25,451 bases of DNA from an uncultured Blautia sp. (GTDB lineage Bacteria; Bacillota; Clostridia; Lachnospirales; Lachnospiraceae), in NCBI GenBank assembly GCA_934394595.1, contig CAKRRX010000028.1, forward strand, positions 1 through 25,451. Direction: 5' to 3'. Position numbers and translations under genes: made by a program. Under the pieces are notes generated by a model, which was not told the origin of the DNA, did not search any database, and worked only from the letters and a program-made list of their open reading frames with translations. The number at the start of each line of letters is the position of its first letter. Positions within the stretch are counted from its first letter, which is position 1. This document shows, piece by piece, positions 15,896-24,214 of this stretch.

Positions 15896-16330
15896 ATGTG
15901 GGGAATTCTTGTGGCATTGATATCCGGGGCACTTATGAGTATACAGGGGGTTTTTAATACGGAAGTGACCAAGCAGACCAGTTTGTGGGTATCTACCGGC
16001 TGGGTACAGCTTTCGGCATTTGCAGTGTGTGTGTTTGCATGGCTTTTTACAGGAAGGGAGAGCATCAGTGCTTTGTGGCAGGTGGAAAACAAATATACGC
16101 TTCTTGGCGGCGTGATCGGTGCATTTATTACCATCACTGTGATCCAGAGTATGGGAAGCCTTGGTCCTGCAAAAGCAGCGATGCTGATCGTGATCTCCCA
16201 GCTGGCGGTGGCATATGTGATCGAGCTTCTGGGGATGTTTGGAGTAGAAAAAGAGCCCTTCCAGTGGAGAAAAGTCTTTGGAATGGTGATTGCAGTAGTG
16301 GGAATCATCATTTTTAAATGGAAAAAATAA
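15896..16330 (+). CDS. DUF606/YdcZ-like small DMT transporter
   Basis: The 144-residue protein is nearly all membrane, with about five segments. MWGILVALISGALMSIQGVF at the N-terminus and the GPAKAAMLIVISQLAVAYVIE stretch near residues 91-111 resemble the DUF606 (YdcZ) branch of the drug/metabolite transporter superfamily, whose members have about 140-150 residues and act as dimers or paired proteins. The start is the ATG at 15896 with GGAGGG about 8 bases upstream; frame further upstream runs through the terminator hairpin and was excluded. A single copy is present here. The substrate is unknown. Confidence 0.8.
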   Translation: MWGILVALISGALMSIQGVFNTEVTKQTSLWVSTGWVQLSAFAVCVFAWLFTGRESISALWQVENKYTLLGGVIGAFITITVIQSMGSLGPAKAAMLIVISQLAVAYVIELLGMFGVEKEPFQWRKVFGMVIAVVGIIIFKWKK

Positions 16331-16356
16331 AAGGTTGATAAAATTTAGAAATGGTA

Positions 16357-16385
16357 TTGTAAAAACTGTAAAGTTTCGTTAAAAT
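16357..16385 (+). promoter_or_regulatory. Promoter of the comEA-comEC operon
   Basis: TTGTAA (16357-16362) and TAAAAT (16380-16385) are 17 bases apart, followed by about 50 bases to the comEA start. No terminator is seen from here to the end of holA, so a single transcript of six genes is plausible. Confidence 0.65.
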
Positions 16386-16444
16386 AGATGAGTAAAGTAT
16401 GAGTGACGGGGAACCTGCGGATCAAAGCAGAAAGGGGAACCGGC

Positions 16445-17233
16445 ATGAGAAAAAAGAGAAGATCTGAATGTGGGCTTTGGAAATTGTTCTTTCTGGTCTG
16501 GGTGGGCATGATATTGACAGGATGTTCACGCAGAGGTGAGATTTTTCCTGAGGAAATGGATAGCAGTTCTGTGGAAACTTTGCAGCAATCCGAAGTTGTA
16601 GATGCACAGGCAAAGTCACAGGAAACGGTAGCTGGACTTTCGGAAGTGACGGAAATTCCAGCAGTAGCGGAAATTCCGGCAGAGACAGAAATTCCGGCAG
16701 CGACAGAAGCCCCACAGAAGATTTTTGTGGATGTATGCGGAGCAGTTGCCAGTCCAGGTGTTTATGAACTGGATGAAGGCAGCCGCATTTTTCAGGCTGT
16801 GGATGCAGCAGGAGGCTATCTGCCGGAAGCAGCCAGTGACTATCTGAATAAGGCGCGAAGCCTTGACGATGGTCAGCAGATTTACGTGCCTACCCAGGAA
16901 GAGGTGGAGGCAGGCACGGAGGAAATTTTGGCGAAGAGGCCGGAAATAGCAGATCTGACTGGAAATACAGCAGGTGATAGTGGTGCAGAGCAAAATGGCT
17001 TGCAGTCAGAGGCAGAAGCTGACTCAGAACAGGTGGATGACAGGATCAATCTGAATACCGCAGATGCAGCTTTGCTTTCGACTTTAAGTGGTATCGGCCA
17101 GTCCAAGGCAGAAGCCATTATCGCATACAGACAGGAGCATGGAGGCTTTGCTTCCATAGAGGAGATCATGAATGTAGAAGGTATCAAAGAAGGTACCTTT
17201 TCCAAAATAAAAGACAAGATATCAGCAGGATAA
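16445..17233 (+). CDS. comEA: ComEA-like DNA-binding lipoprotein (SLBB + helix-hairpin-helix)
   Basis: ComEA binds incoming DNA outside the membrane and hands it to the ComEC channel. The 262-residue product has a basic N-terminus, a hydrophobic stretch and a lipobox ILTGC, so C27 is likely lipid-modified; Bacillus ComEA instead uses a plain membrane anchor. A linker with an EIPA repeat (about 70-88) leads to an SLBB domain (about 92-150, IFVDVCGAVASPGVYEL). An acidic linker follows, then two helix-hairpin-helix motifs (about 200-262), with INLNTADAALLSTLSGIG and FASIEEIMNVEGIKEG. The ATG at 16445 was chosen over upstream codons because AAGGGG lies 7 bases before it and the signal peptide starts there. 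comEB is absent. Whether this organism is competent is unknown. Confidence 0.88.
   Translation: MRKKRRSECGLWKLFFLVWVGMILTGCSRRGEIFPEEMDSSSVETLQQSEVVDAQAKSQETVAGLSEVTEIPAVAEIPAETEIPAATEAPQKIFVDVCGAVASPGVYELDEGSRIFQAVDAAGGYLPEAASDYLNKARSLDDGQQIYVPTQEEVEAGTEEILAKRPEIADLTGNTAGDSGAEQNGLQSEAEADSEQVDDRINLNTADAALLSTLSGIGQSKAEAIIAYRQEHGGFASIEEIMNVEGIKEGTFSKIKDKISAG
16652..16705 (+). repeat. 18-base tandem repeat in comEA
   Basis: The unit beginning GAAATTCC recurs at 16652, 16670 and 16688, an exact 18-base period, encoding successive EIPA-containing hexapeptides. It forms part of the flexible linker behind the lipid anchor and could vary in number between strains by slippage. Confidence 0.8.
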
Positions 17234-17245
17234 GGGAGATTCTGA

Positions 17246-17935
17246 ATGAGCAGGAAAGTATTGGTAGTAGATGATGAGAAACTGATTGTAAAGGGCATCC
17301 GTTTCAGTCTGGAGCAGGACGGCATGGAAGTGGACTGCGCCTATGATGGTGAGGAAGCACTGGAGATGGCGAAGGAGAAGAAGTATGATATTATTCTTCT
17401 TGACCTGATGCTGCCAAAGATGGATGGCTTTGAAGTATGCCAGCAGATCCGAGAGTTTTCCAATGTTCCCATTGTGATGCTTACTGCCAAGGGAGAAGAT
17501 ATGGATAAGATCCTGGGACTGGAGTATGGCGCAGACGATTATATCACCAAGCCTTTTAATATCCTTGAGGTAAAAGCCAGAATCAAAGCGATCATGCGCC
17601 GCGCAGGCAGCAATCAGGAAGAAAAAGAGAAGGCCAAGACCATCGAAGCCGGAGACCTGAGACTGGACTGCGAGAGCCGCCGTGTATTTATCGCCGGCAA
17701 AGAGATCAATCTTACAGCCAAGGAATTTGATGTGCTGGAGCTTCTTGTGTTTAATCCAAATAAAGTATACAGCCGTGAGAATCTTCTGAATATTGTATGG
17801 GGATATGAGTATCCAGGCGATGTCCGTACTGTGGATGTACATATCCGTCGTTTGCGTGAAAAAATCGAGGCGAATCCCAGTGAGCCCAAATATGTACACA
17901 CCAAATGGGGTGTAGGCTATTATTTCCAGGCATAA
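17246..17935 (+). CDS. OmpR-family response regulator
   Basis: The 229-residue protein has a receiver domain (about 4-115) with the acidic pair D9-D10, phosphorylation site D53 in LLDLMLP, T80 and K102. An OmpR/PhoB winged-helix domain follows (about 130-228) with the typical LTAKEFDVLELLVFNPNKVYS and RTVDVHIRRLREKIE. A hinge of charged residues lies between. It starts 12 bases after comEA with a GGGAG site and ends 3 bases before its sensor kinase. It should bind direct repeats in target promoters when phosphorylated. Its sequence is close to the general PhoP/WalR/MtrA group; I cannot assign the target genes. Confidence 0.95.
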   Translation: MSRKVLVVDDEKLIVKGIRFSLEQDGMEVDCAYDGEEALEMAKEKKYDIILLDLMLPKMDGFEVCQQIREFSNVPIVMLTAKGEDMDKILGLEYGADDYITKPFNILEVKARIKAIMRRAGSNQEEKEKAKTIEAGDLRLDCESRRVFIAGKEINLTAKEFDVLELLVFNPNKVYSRENLLNIVWGYEYPGDVRTVDVHIRRLREKIEANPSEPKYVHTKWGVGYYFQA

Positions 17936-17938
17936 ACT

Positions 17939-19366
17939 ATGAATGAGAAAAAGAAGACAAGTTTTTTGAAAAGTCTGCGTTTTCGTATTCTGATCATTCT
18001 GGTTATTCTGGGAATTGTGCCAAGTGTCATCGTCACCAGAATCGTGATCACTGCCTATGAGGATAAAGCTGTGGCAGTTCGGGAGGAACTGGTGAAAAAG
18101 CAGTGTGACATTTTGTGTAACCTGTTAATTAAAGAGAATTATATGAATGACTCCAGCTCGCAGACTGTGAACAGCAAGCTGGAGTTGTTGTCTAATGTTC
18201 TGGATGGCAGAATCCTGCTGATCGACAGGGATTACAAAGTGGTTAAGGATACGTATGGGGCAGAAGAGGGCAAAACCTTGGTTTCCGCTATGGTGATCAA
18301 ATGTTTTAAGGGAGATGAAGCCAACCGCTATAACAGCAGTACCCAGAAGATTGAAATGGCACTTCCGATAAAGAGTCCCGAAGTCAAGCAGTTTCAGGGC
18401 GCCATGCTGATCAGCTTTTCCTCTGGAGAAATTGCGGCCAATATCCAGGAACTGGAGCAGAAGAGTCTGCTGATCACAGGAATCATCATTGTACTGGCGG
18501 TATTTTTGGGATACATTCTGTCCACTGTGCTTGTGAAGCCTTTTGCCAGGGTAACCAAGTCTATAGAGGATCTGACTGATGGCTACCAGAATGAAGAGAT
18601 TTCTGTACCGGATTATACGGAGACAGCTTTAATTACAGATGCTTTCAATAAGATGCTTTCCAGAATGAAGATCCTGGACGAGTCCAGGAATGAATTTGTT
18701 TCCAATGTGTCTCATGAGCTGAAGACTCCCCTTACCTCCATGAAGGTGCTGGCTGATTCCCTGGTGGGACAGCAGGGGGTGCCGGAAGAGCTTTATCAGG
18801 AATTTATGGGGGATATCACCGCAGAAATCGACAGGGAGAATAAGATCATCACAGATCTTTTGTCTCTGGTTAAAATGGATAAGAAGGCCGCAGATCTGAA
18901 TGTGGAACATATGGATATCAATCAGCTTGTGGAGGATATCCTGAAGCGGCTTCGGCCTATTGCGGACAAACGCAATATTGACCTGATCCTGGACAGCTTC
19001 CGTCCTGTGGAAGCAGACGTGGATGAGGTGAAATTTACCCTTGCCATCAGCAATCTGGTGGAGAATGGTATCAAATACAATGTAGATGATGGATGGGTGC
19101 GTGTCACCCTGGATGCAGATCATAAATATTTCTATGTAAAGGTTGCGGATTCCGGTATGGGAATCCCGGAAGAGTCCATCGGACGTATTTTTGAGCGTTT
19201 TTACAGAGTGGACAAATCCCACTCCAAGGAGATTGGCGGTACCGGTTTGGGACTTGCCATTACCAGAAGTGCTGTGACCATGCATCATGGAATGATCCAG
19301 GTATCCAGCAAGGAGGGGGAGGGAACTACCTTTACCGTTCGAATTCCATTATCTTATATTCCGTAG
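17939..19366 (+). CDS. Sensor histidine kinase
   Basis: The 475-residue kinase has a first membrane helix (about 15-36), an extracytoplasmic domain of about 140 residues (38-175) and a second helix (176-198). A HAMP segment follows (about 199-250). The phosphoacceptor H259 is in NVSHELKTPLTS; the ATPase domain has NLVENGIKY (372-380), DSGMGIP (404-410) and GGTGLGLA (433-440). All key residues are present. It begins 3 bases after the response regulator with almost no ribosome site of its own, so it is probably coupled. The extracytoplasmic domain shows no recognised fold and may contact the lipoprotein encoded next. The signal is unknown. Confidence 0.95.
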   Translation: MNEKKKTSFLKSLRFRILIILVILGIVPSVIVTRIVITAYEDKAVAVREELVKKQCDILCNLLIKENYMNDSSSQTVNSKLELLSNVLDGRILLIDRDYKVVKDTYGAEEGKTLVSAMVIKCFKGDEANRYNSSTQKIEMALPIKSPEVKQFQGAMLISFSSGEIAANIQELEQKSLLITGIIIVLAVFLGYILSTVLVKPFARVTKSIEDLTDGYQNEEISVPDYTETALITDAFNKMLSRMKILDESRNEFVSNVSHELKTPLTSMKVLADSLVGQQGVPEELYQEFMGDITAEIDRENKIITDLLSLVKMDKKAADLNVEHMDINQLVEDILKRLRPIADKRNIDLILDSFRPVEADVDEVKFTLAISNLVENGIKYNVDDGWVRVTLDADHKYFYVKVADSGMGIPEESIGRIFERFYRVDKSHSKEIGGTGLGLAITRSAVTMHHGMIQVSSKEGEGTTFTVRIPLSYIP

Positions 19367-19376
19367 GAGGTGCCAG

Positions 19377-20333
19377 ATGAAAAAAAAGATGGGCTGTTTT
19401 CTTGCCCTGATCCTGGTCTGCGCTCTTCTTGCAGGGTGCAAGGTGGAAGTGCAGGAAAGTAAAAATGACAGCGGTGGGAATCAGTATTACCTGTATTATA
19501 TAAACAAAGATGAAACAAAGCTTGTAAAAGAGCGGTATTCTCCAGAGCAGGAAAGCCTGGATTTTATGCTGCAGGATATTACAAGTATATTGAATGAACA
19601 TACAGCAAGCGGTGAGAATCAGTCGCTATTGACAGGCGATGTCCAACTGGTCACTTACAGACTGAATGAATCTTTGCTGGAACTGGAATTTAATTCTGCT
19701 TATAATGATATTACAAGAACGAAGGAAATTCTGGTGCGTGCAGGGGTGACAAGAACCTTTCTGCAGATTCCGGGAATTACAGGTGTCAAATTCTTTGTAG
19801 GAAAAAATGAACTGGAAGATTCCAAAAGCCAGGCAGTTGGTGTGATGGACGGAAATACCTTTGTAGAGATGTGGGGATCAGACAAGGATGCTTATCGCTA
19901 CGATACTTTTACCCTGTACTTTACAGATAAAACCGGGGAACATCTTGTGGCAGAGCAGCGAAATGTATATTACAAAAGGATCCTTCCAAGGGAAAGGGTG
20001 ATCCTGGAGCAGCTTGCCAAAGGCCCCATGGTAAAAGGGCATTATCCCACGATTTCAGAAGATACAGAACTTCTGGGGGTGGAAAATGCAGACAATGTAT
20101 GTTATGTGGATTTTGGTGCGGCGTTTTCCTCTTCAGCGCCTGATATCCCAGTAAACACAATGATCTATTCTGTTGTGAATTCTCTTCTGGCTGCATCAGA
20201 TGCACAGAAAGTACAGATCTCTGTAAATGGAAATGCAGAGGCTGTGCTGGAGGATGGGACTTCGTTATATAATTTCTATGAAAAGAATACAGATCTGATA
20301 CTGGAAGAGTCACAGACAGGTGATACGCAGTAA
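19377..20333 (+). CDS. GerMN-domain lipoprotein
   Basis: The 318-residue product starts with a signal peptide and lipobox LLAGC, so it should be anchored outside the membrane at C21. Two GerMN-type (sporulation and spore germination) repeats follow, about 35-160 and 165-300. The family pattern appears in LLELEFNSAYNDI, then ILVRAGVTRTFLQIPGITGVKF, and again in NVCYVDFGAAFSS then MIYSVVNSLLAASDAQKVQISVNG. The AGGAGG site overlaps the kinase stop, 10 bases between genes, so it is tightly linked with the two-component system. In actinobacteria the GerMN lipoprotein LpqB sits behind MtrA-MtrB and modulates the kinase; a similar sensory role is plausible. A spore-germination role is the alternative. 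Confidence 0.85.
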   Translation: MKKKMGCFLALILVCALLAGCKVEVQESKNDSGGNQYYLYYINKDETKLVKERYSPEQESLDFMLQDITSILNEHTASGENQSLLTGDVQLVTYRLNESLLELEFNSAYNDITRTKEILVRAGVTRTFLQIPGITGVKFFVGKNELEDSKSQAVGVMDGNTFVEMWGSDKDAYRYDTFTLYFTDKTGEHLVAEQRNVYYKRILPRERVILEQLAKGPMVKGHYPTISEDTELLGVENADNVCYVDFGAAFSSSAPDIPVNTMIYSVVNSLLAASDAQKVQISVNGNAEAVLEDGTSLYNFYEKNTDLILEESQTGDTQ

Positions 20334-20347
20334 AGGAGCAGTGAAAG

Positions 20348-22633
20348 ATGCGCAGACCTATATGTGTGGTGTGTCTGTTGCTGATCTTCCTTATGAGTCT
20401 TGCTGATTTTGCGGGGATTCCTCTGATCCGGGGGAATCCCCTTCCAGAAAAGACAGTGGCTTATATCCGGGATCATCCGGATGGAACCATTGGTGGGGAA
20501 GTAATAAAGTGTACAGACAATGAGTTTTCACAATCTGTTTATCTAAGTGATGCATATCTTATTTATAAATCTGAAAAAATTTCCATTGAAAACGTTAAAG
20601 TATTTTTGAAGAAAAAAGAAACAGTTCTACCGGGGACTTTTGTTTTGGTGTCCGGAAAACTGCAAAGGGTGCCAGAGTGCCGGAATCCCGGTGAATTTGA
20701 CAGCAGGCAGTTCTACGGGTGTCAGCATATTTACTACTATCTGAAAAATGGTAAAATTCTGAAAAAATCAGATAGCTACTTTGCATATCAACAGTTTCTG
20801 CTGAATCTGAAAGAAAAGTTTAACAAAGTTCTCCAGGAAACAGCAGGGGAGGATGCCGGGACATTTCAGGCAATTGTGCTGGGAGATAAGGAAAATCTGG
20901 AGGAAGAGACAAAACTTCGTTACCAGATGGCAGGAATTGTGCATATTCTGGCAATTTCCGGACTGCATATCAGCATTGTGGGAGTGGGGCTGTACCAGCT
21001 TTTGATGAAAACCGGGCTTGGAATCTGGGGGTCTGGAATGTTGTCCCTGATCGTGATGCTACAGTATGGAATGATCACAGGGGGCAGCGTGTCTACAATG
21101 CGGGCGGTGTGCATGTTTTTGCTTGCCGTAGGGGCAAAGATAACCGGCAGGATCTATGATATGCCAACAGGTCTTGCAGTGGCTGCCATGCTGATCCTGG
21201 GGGAGTCAGGAGCTTATCTGTACAGCAGTGGATTTTTGATGTCTTTTTGTGCTGTGCTGGGAATCGGAGTGGTTTTTCCGTCGCTGCAGAAGCTGACTGG
21301 AAAGAGAAGCAGGCACCATAAAAAACGATTCCGGCAAACACGCATTAGAGAGTACTCCAAAAATCATTCCGGATCAAGCAAAATCCAGGCAGCATTGCTG
21401 TCATCTGTATCTGTACAGCTTGCCATGCTGCCGGTGCTATTATATTTTTACGGGGAGGTATCTCTTGCTGGTATTTTTTTGAATCTGCTGGTTCTGCCTA
21501 CTGCCTGGATCGTACTGATAAGTGGCGTGATCACGGTACTGGCTGGATTGATTTATATTCCGGCGGGAATTCTGGCGGCGGTTCCGGGAAGAGGGCTTTT
21601 GTTCCTATATGAAAAGCTGTGTATAATAACTGCCAGGCTGCCATTTTCCAATTGGATCGCCGGAAAGCCACAGCTGTGGCAGATCTGGTGCTATGTGGGA
21701 ATATTATGCGCCGTGGTGTGGATTTCCCGAAGAGAAGGAAAACGAGACAGTGGAAAAGCTGGTAAAAGAGCAGCAATCCTTTTTGTACTGGCAGCCGGAA
21801 TCTGGATTTTGTCTTTACACAGAACAGAAGAATTTTCCATTACCTGCCTGGATGTGGGACAGGGGGATGGAATTGTACTGGAAACGCCAGACAAGTACTG
21901 TTTTCTTGTGGATGGAGGAAGTTCGGGGCAAAAAACAGTGGGAAAAAGACAAATCCTGCCCTATCTGAAATGTAAAGGAATATCCAGAGTAGATGGGATC
22001 CTGATTTCCCATACAGATGAAGATCATATCAGTGGGATCAGGGAAATCCTGGAACTAAGTGTAAAAGGCCTGAGTACGATAGAAATCGGTGCTTTGTACC
22101 TGCCGTACTGGACAGAGCCGCCAGCTGCCTGGCTGGAACTAAAAAAACTGGCCGATGAGGCAGGAATCTCTGTTTTTACGCTGGGAGAAAAGCAATGTTT
22201 AAGAGCTGGAAGACTGAGTTTGGAAGTCCTTTCCCCATTAAAAGGCAGCTCCGGGCAGGATGTGAATGAGGACTGTATGGTTCTGGAAGTCCGATACGGA
22301 GAATTTTTGGGGCTTTTTACCGGAGATATGGGAGAGGTGACGGAAAAAGAACTGCTAAAAGAAAACGTACTCCAGGATGTGGATTTTCTGAAAGTGGGAC
22401 ACCATGGCTCCCGCTATTCTACCTGCCGGGAGTTTCTGGAGAAAATCAAACCGGAATACAGTGTGATCTCCTGTTCAGATAACAATACCTATGGACATCC
22501 TTCTCCGGAGACTGTAGAAAGGCTGGAAAATGCAGGAAGCCAGGTTGTCTTTACCATGAAAAGCGGGGCTGTTACCATTTTTACAGACGGAAAGAATATC
22601 CACATGGAAGAGTATCTGAAGGCGGCAGGATAA
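20348..22633 (+). CDS. comEC: ComEC/Rec2 family DNA-uptake channel
   Basis: ComEC forms the membrane channel for single-stranded DNA in natural transformation. The 761-residue product has an N-terminal DUF4131-like, OB-fold-type region with membrane anchor (about 1-150), the multi-helix Competence domain (about 165-470) including HILAISGLHISIVGVGLY, and a C-terminal metallo-beta-lactamase domain (about 495-755). The last keeps LDVGQGDGIVLE, the metal motif SHTDEDH (H555, D557, D559, H560) and VGHHGSRYS (H685, H686), so a working nuclease-type domain is possible. Length matches the family. The start has GGAG about 10 bases upstream and 14 bases after the GerMN gene. It is intact. Confidence 0.95.
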   Translation: MRRPICVVCLLLIFLMSLADFAGIPLIRGNPLPEKTVAYIRDHPDGTIGGEVIKCTDNEFSQSVYLSDAYLIYKSEKISIENVKVFLKKKETVLPGTFVLVSGKLQRVPECRNPGEFDSRQFYGCQHIYYYLKNGKILKKSDSYFAYQQFLLNLKEKFNKVLQETAGEDAGTFQAIVLGDKENLEEETKLRYQMAGIVHILAISGLHISIVGVGLYQLLMKTGLGIWGSGMLSLIVMLQYGMITGGSVSTMRAVCMFLLAVGAKITGRIYDMPTGLAVAAMLILGESGAYLYSSGFLMSFCAVLGIGVVFPSLQKLTGKRSRHHKKRFRQTRIREYSKNHSGSSKIQAALLSSVSVQLAMLPVLLYFYGEVSLAGIFLNLLVLPTAWIVLISGVITVLAGLIYIPAGILAAVPGRGLLFLYEKLCIITARLPFSNWIAGKPQLWQIWCYVGILCAVVWISRREGKRDSGKAGKRAAILFVLAAGIWILSLHRTEEFSITCLDVGQGDGIVLETPDKYCFLVDGGSSGQKTVGKRQILPYLKCKGISRVDGILISHTDEDHISGIREILELSVKGLSTIEIGALYLPYWTEPPAAWLELKKLADEAGISVFTLGEKQCLRAGRLSLEVLSPLKGSSGQDVNEDCMVLEVRYGEFLGLFTGDMGEVTEKELLKENVLQDVDFLKVGHHGSRYSTCREFLEKIKPEYSVISCSDNNTYGHPSPETVERLENAGSQVVFTMKSGAVTIFTDGKNIHMEEYLKAAG

Positions 22634-22681
22634 AAATCTCTTTTCCCGGGAAGAATTTTGTGGTATGGTTTAAAGTGAGTT

Positions 22682-22745
22682 TGAACGCAGATCGCAAAGC
22701 GACTGCGTTCATGAGCAAGTAGCGAAGCGGACCTGGAATGTCCGC
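22682..22745. repeat. Double-hairpin element between comEC and holA
   Basis: TGAACGCAG (22682-22690) pairs with CTGCGTTCA (22703-22711), and TCGC/GCGA extend the stem to a 3-base AAA loop with one bulged A. A second hairpin, GCGGAC-N7-GTCCGC (22727-22745), follows after 15 bases. No T-tract is present, so it is not a normal terminator. The symmetric, GC-rich arms look like a dispersed palindromic repeat of the REP/BIME kind or an mRNA-processing site. The rest of the 22634-22777 gap shows nothing else. Confidence 0.65.
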
Positions 22746-22777
22746 ATTACAAAAAATTGCGACAGGAGCGTATATTT

Positions 22778-23764
22778 TTGAAAAGTATTCAGGAAGACAT
22801 TAAAACAGGAAATTTTAAACCGGCCTATCTTTTGTTTGGGGAGGAGGCCTATCTGAAGCTGCAGTATAAACAGAATCTGGTCAGGGCATTGAACCCGGAT
22901 GACGATACTATGAATTTTCGGCATTATGCTGGAAAGGATATCGATGTGCAGGAACTGATGGAACTGTGTGAAACTATGCCTTTTTTTGCAGATCGAAGGG
23001 TGATCCTGGTGGAAAATTCCGGTTTTTTTAAAAATAAGTGTGAAGAACTGGCTGACTATATGAAGGAAATTCCTGATTATCTGTGCCTTGTGTTTGTGGA
23101 AAGCGAAGTAGATAAAAGAAGCCGGATGTATAAAGCTGTGAAAAATATCGGACGGGTGACAGAGTTTGCCAGACAGGACGAAAAGACTCTGATGCGCTGG
23201 GCTGCCGGACTTCTTGGAAAAGAAGGGAAGAAGATCACCCAGAGGGATATGGAACTGCTTCTTACCAAGACTGGTACGGATATGGGAAATCTGAGAATGG
23301 AGCTGGAAAAGCTGATTACTTATACCGCAGGGCGTGATGTAGTTACAGCCAGAGATATTGAGGAAATATGCACAACTCAGATCCAGAATAAGATTTTTGA
23401 TATGGTAAGTGCAGTCACCGGCAAAAATCAAAAACGTGCCCTGGAGCTGTATTACGATCTTCTGACTCTGAAAGAACCGCCGATGAAAATATTGACACTG
23501 CTTGCAAGGCAGTTTCGGCAGCTGCTTCTGATCAAGGAATTTGAAGAAGAGGGAGTGGCACAGCCGGAGATGGCATCCAGGCTTGGGGTACATTCTTTTG
23601 TGGTGAAAAAGCTGGCAGCCTGTGCGAGGGCATATCGGATCAGTGAACTGAAGCAGGCGGTAGCAGATTTTGTAGATGCAGACGAGGCAGTGAAGACGGG
23701 AAAATTGCAGGATATCCTAAGTGTGGAGCTTATTATTGTGAAATACAGTTCCTCAAGAGCATAG
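22778..23764 (+). CDS. holA: DNA polymerase III delta subunit
   Basis: HolA is the clamp-loader subunit that opens the sliding clamp during chromosome replication. The 328-residue product begins MKSIQEDIKTGNFKPAYLLF, a typical HolA start (NFKPAYLLFGEEAYLK), and shows the AAA+-like fold with no P-loop needed. The C-terminal helical collar contains the LLLIKEFEEEGVAQPEMASRLGVHSFVVKKL segment common in Firmicute delta proteins (given here in shortened sense: LLLIKEF, then LGVHSFVVKKL). The TTG start at 22778 was chosen because AGGAG lies 9 bases upstream and the family similarity begins there; a TTG seven codons earlier would place that site inside the gene. Order comEC-holA-rpsT-gpr matches Bacillus. 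Confidence 0.92.
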   Translation: MKSIQEDIKTGNFKPAYLLFGEEAYLKLQYKQNLVRALNPDDDTMNFRHYAGKDIDVQELMELCETMPFFADRRVILVENSGFFKNKCEELADYMKEIPDYLCLVFVESEVDKRSRMYKAVKNIGRVTEFARQDEKTLMRWAAGLLGKEGKKITQRDMELLLTKTGTDMGNLRMELEKLITYTAGRDVVTARDIEEICTTQIQNKIFDMVSAVTGKNQKRALELYYDLLTLKEPPMKILTLLARQFRQLLLIKEFEEEGVAQPEMASRLGVHSFVVKKLAACARAYRISELKQAVADFVDADEAVKTGKLQDILSVELIIVKYSSSRA

Positions 23765-23768
23765 AAAA

Positions 23769-23803
23769 AAGGCAGTCGATGACGGTTCGACTGCCTTAAT
23801 TTT
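23769..23803. terminator. Bidirectional terminator between holA and rpsT
   Basis: AAGGCAGTCG (23769-23778) and CGACTGCCTT (23788-23797) form a perfect 10-base-pair stem with a 9-base loop. TTTT follows on the plus strand and the A-run at 23765-23770 gives six T on the minus strand, so it ends both converging transcripts. Confidence 0.88.
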
Positions 23804-23838
23804 CACTTATAAGCTTATAACTAAAAATTAACTATCTA

Positions 23839-24102
23839 TTAGCCGATGCTGTTAACGGCTTTGGATAAACGGGAAACTTTTCTTGCGCAGTTGTTTTTGT
23901 GATAAACACCTTTGGAAGTTGCTTTGCTGATTGTAGAGATAGCCTCTTTTAATGCAACCTCTGCTGCTGCCTTATCGTTGTTTGCTACTGCTGCGTCAAC
24001 TTTTCTGATGGAAGTCTTAACAGCAGAACGGATAGATTTGTTTCTCGCAGCTTTTGTTCTGTTAACTAAAATTCTCTTTTTTGCAGATTTGATGTTAGCC
24101 AA
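23839..24102 (-). CDS. rpsT: Ribosomal protein S20
   Basis: S20 binds 16S rRNA early in 30S assembly. The 87-residue product is highly basic and helical, beginning MANIKSAKKRI when the TTG at 24102 is read as Met, exactly the family start; it ends with SRLSKAVNSIG. The TTG was chosen over the GTG three codons upstream, which overlaps the GGAGG site; that site lies 8 bases before the TTG. It is a single-gene unit on the minus strand with its own promoter and leader hairpin. Confidence 0.97.
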   Translation of the reverse strand: MANIKSAKKRILVNRTKAARNKSIRSAVKTSIRKVDAAVANNDKAAAEVALKEAISTISKATSKGVYHKNNCARKVSRLSKAVNSIG

Positions 24103-24144
24103 TTTGTACACCTCCAGTTCATGAGTGATTATAATTTACTTCTC

Positions 24145-24172
24145 CATAGAAACAGACACGGGCGTTTCTATG
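24145..24172 (-). promoter_or_regulatory. Leader hairpin upstream of rpsT
   Basis: CATAGAAAC and GTTTCTATG form a perfect 9-base-pair stem with a 10-base loop in the untranslated leader of rpsT, about 43 bases before the start codon. It is not followed by a T-tract. Ribosomal protein leaders often carry autoregulatory structures; here that is only a possibility. On the plus strand it lies upstream of gpr. Confidence 0.5.
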
Positions 24173-24185
24173 AACATGCTTATAT

Positions 24186-24214
24186 AGTTTATTATACTTG
24201 CCCATAAATGTCAA
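24186..24214 (-). promoter_or_regulatory. Sigma-A promoter of rpsT
   Basis: On the minus strand TTGACA (24214-24209, perfect) and TAAACT (24191-24186) are 17 bases apart. A forespore (sigma-G) promoter for gpr would be expected in the same gap on the plus strand, but I see no clear match. Confidence 0.7.

Noticed and set aside
22709..23593. 294-codon minus-strand frame
   Set aside because: Antisense shadow of holA with no family pattern.
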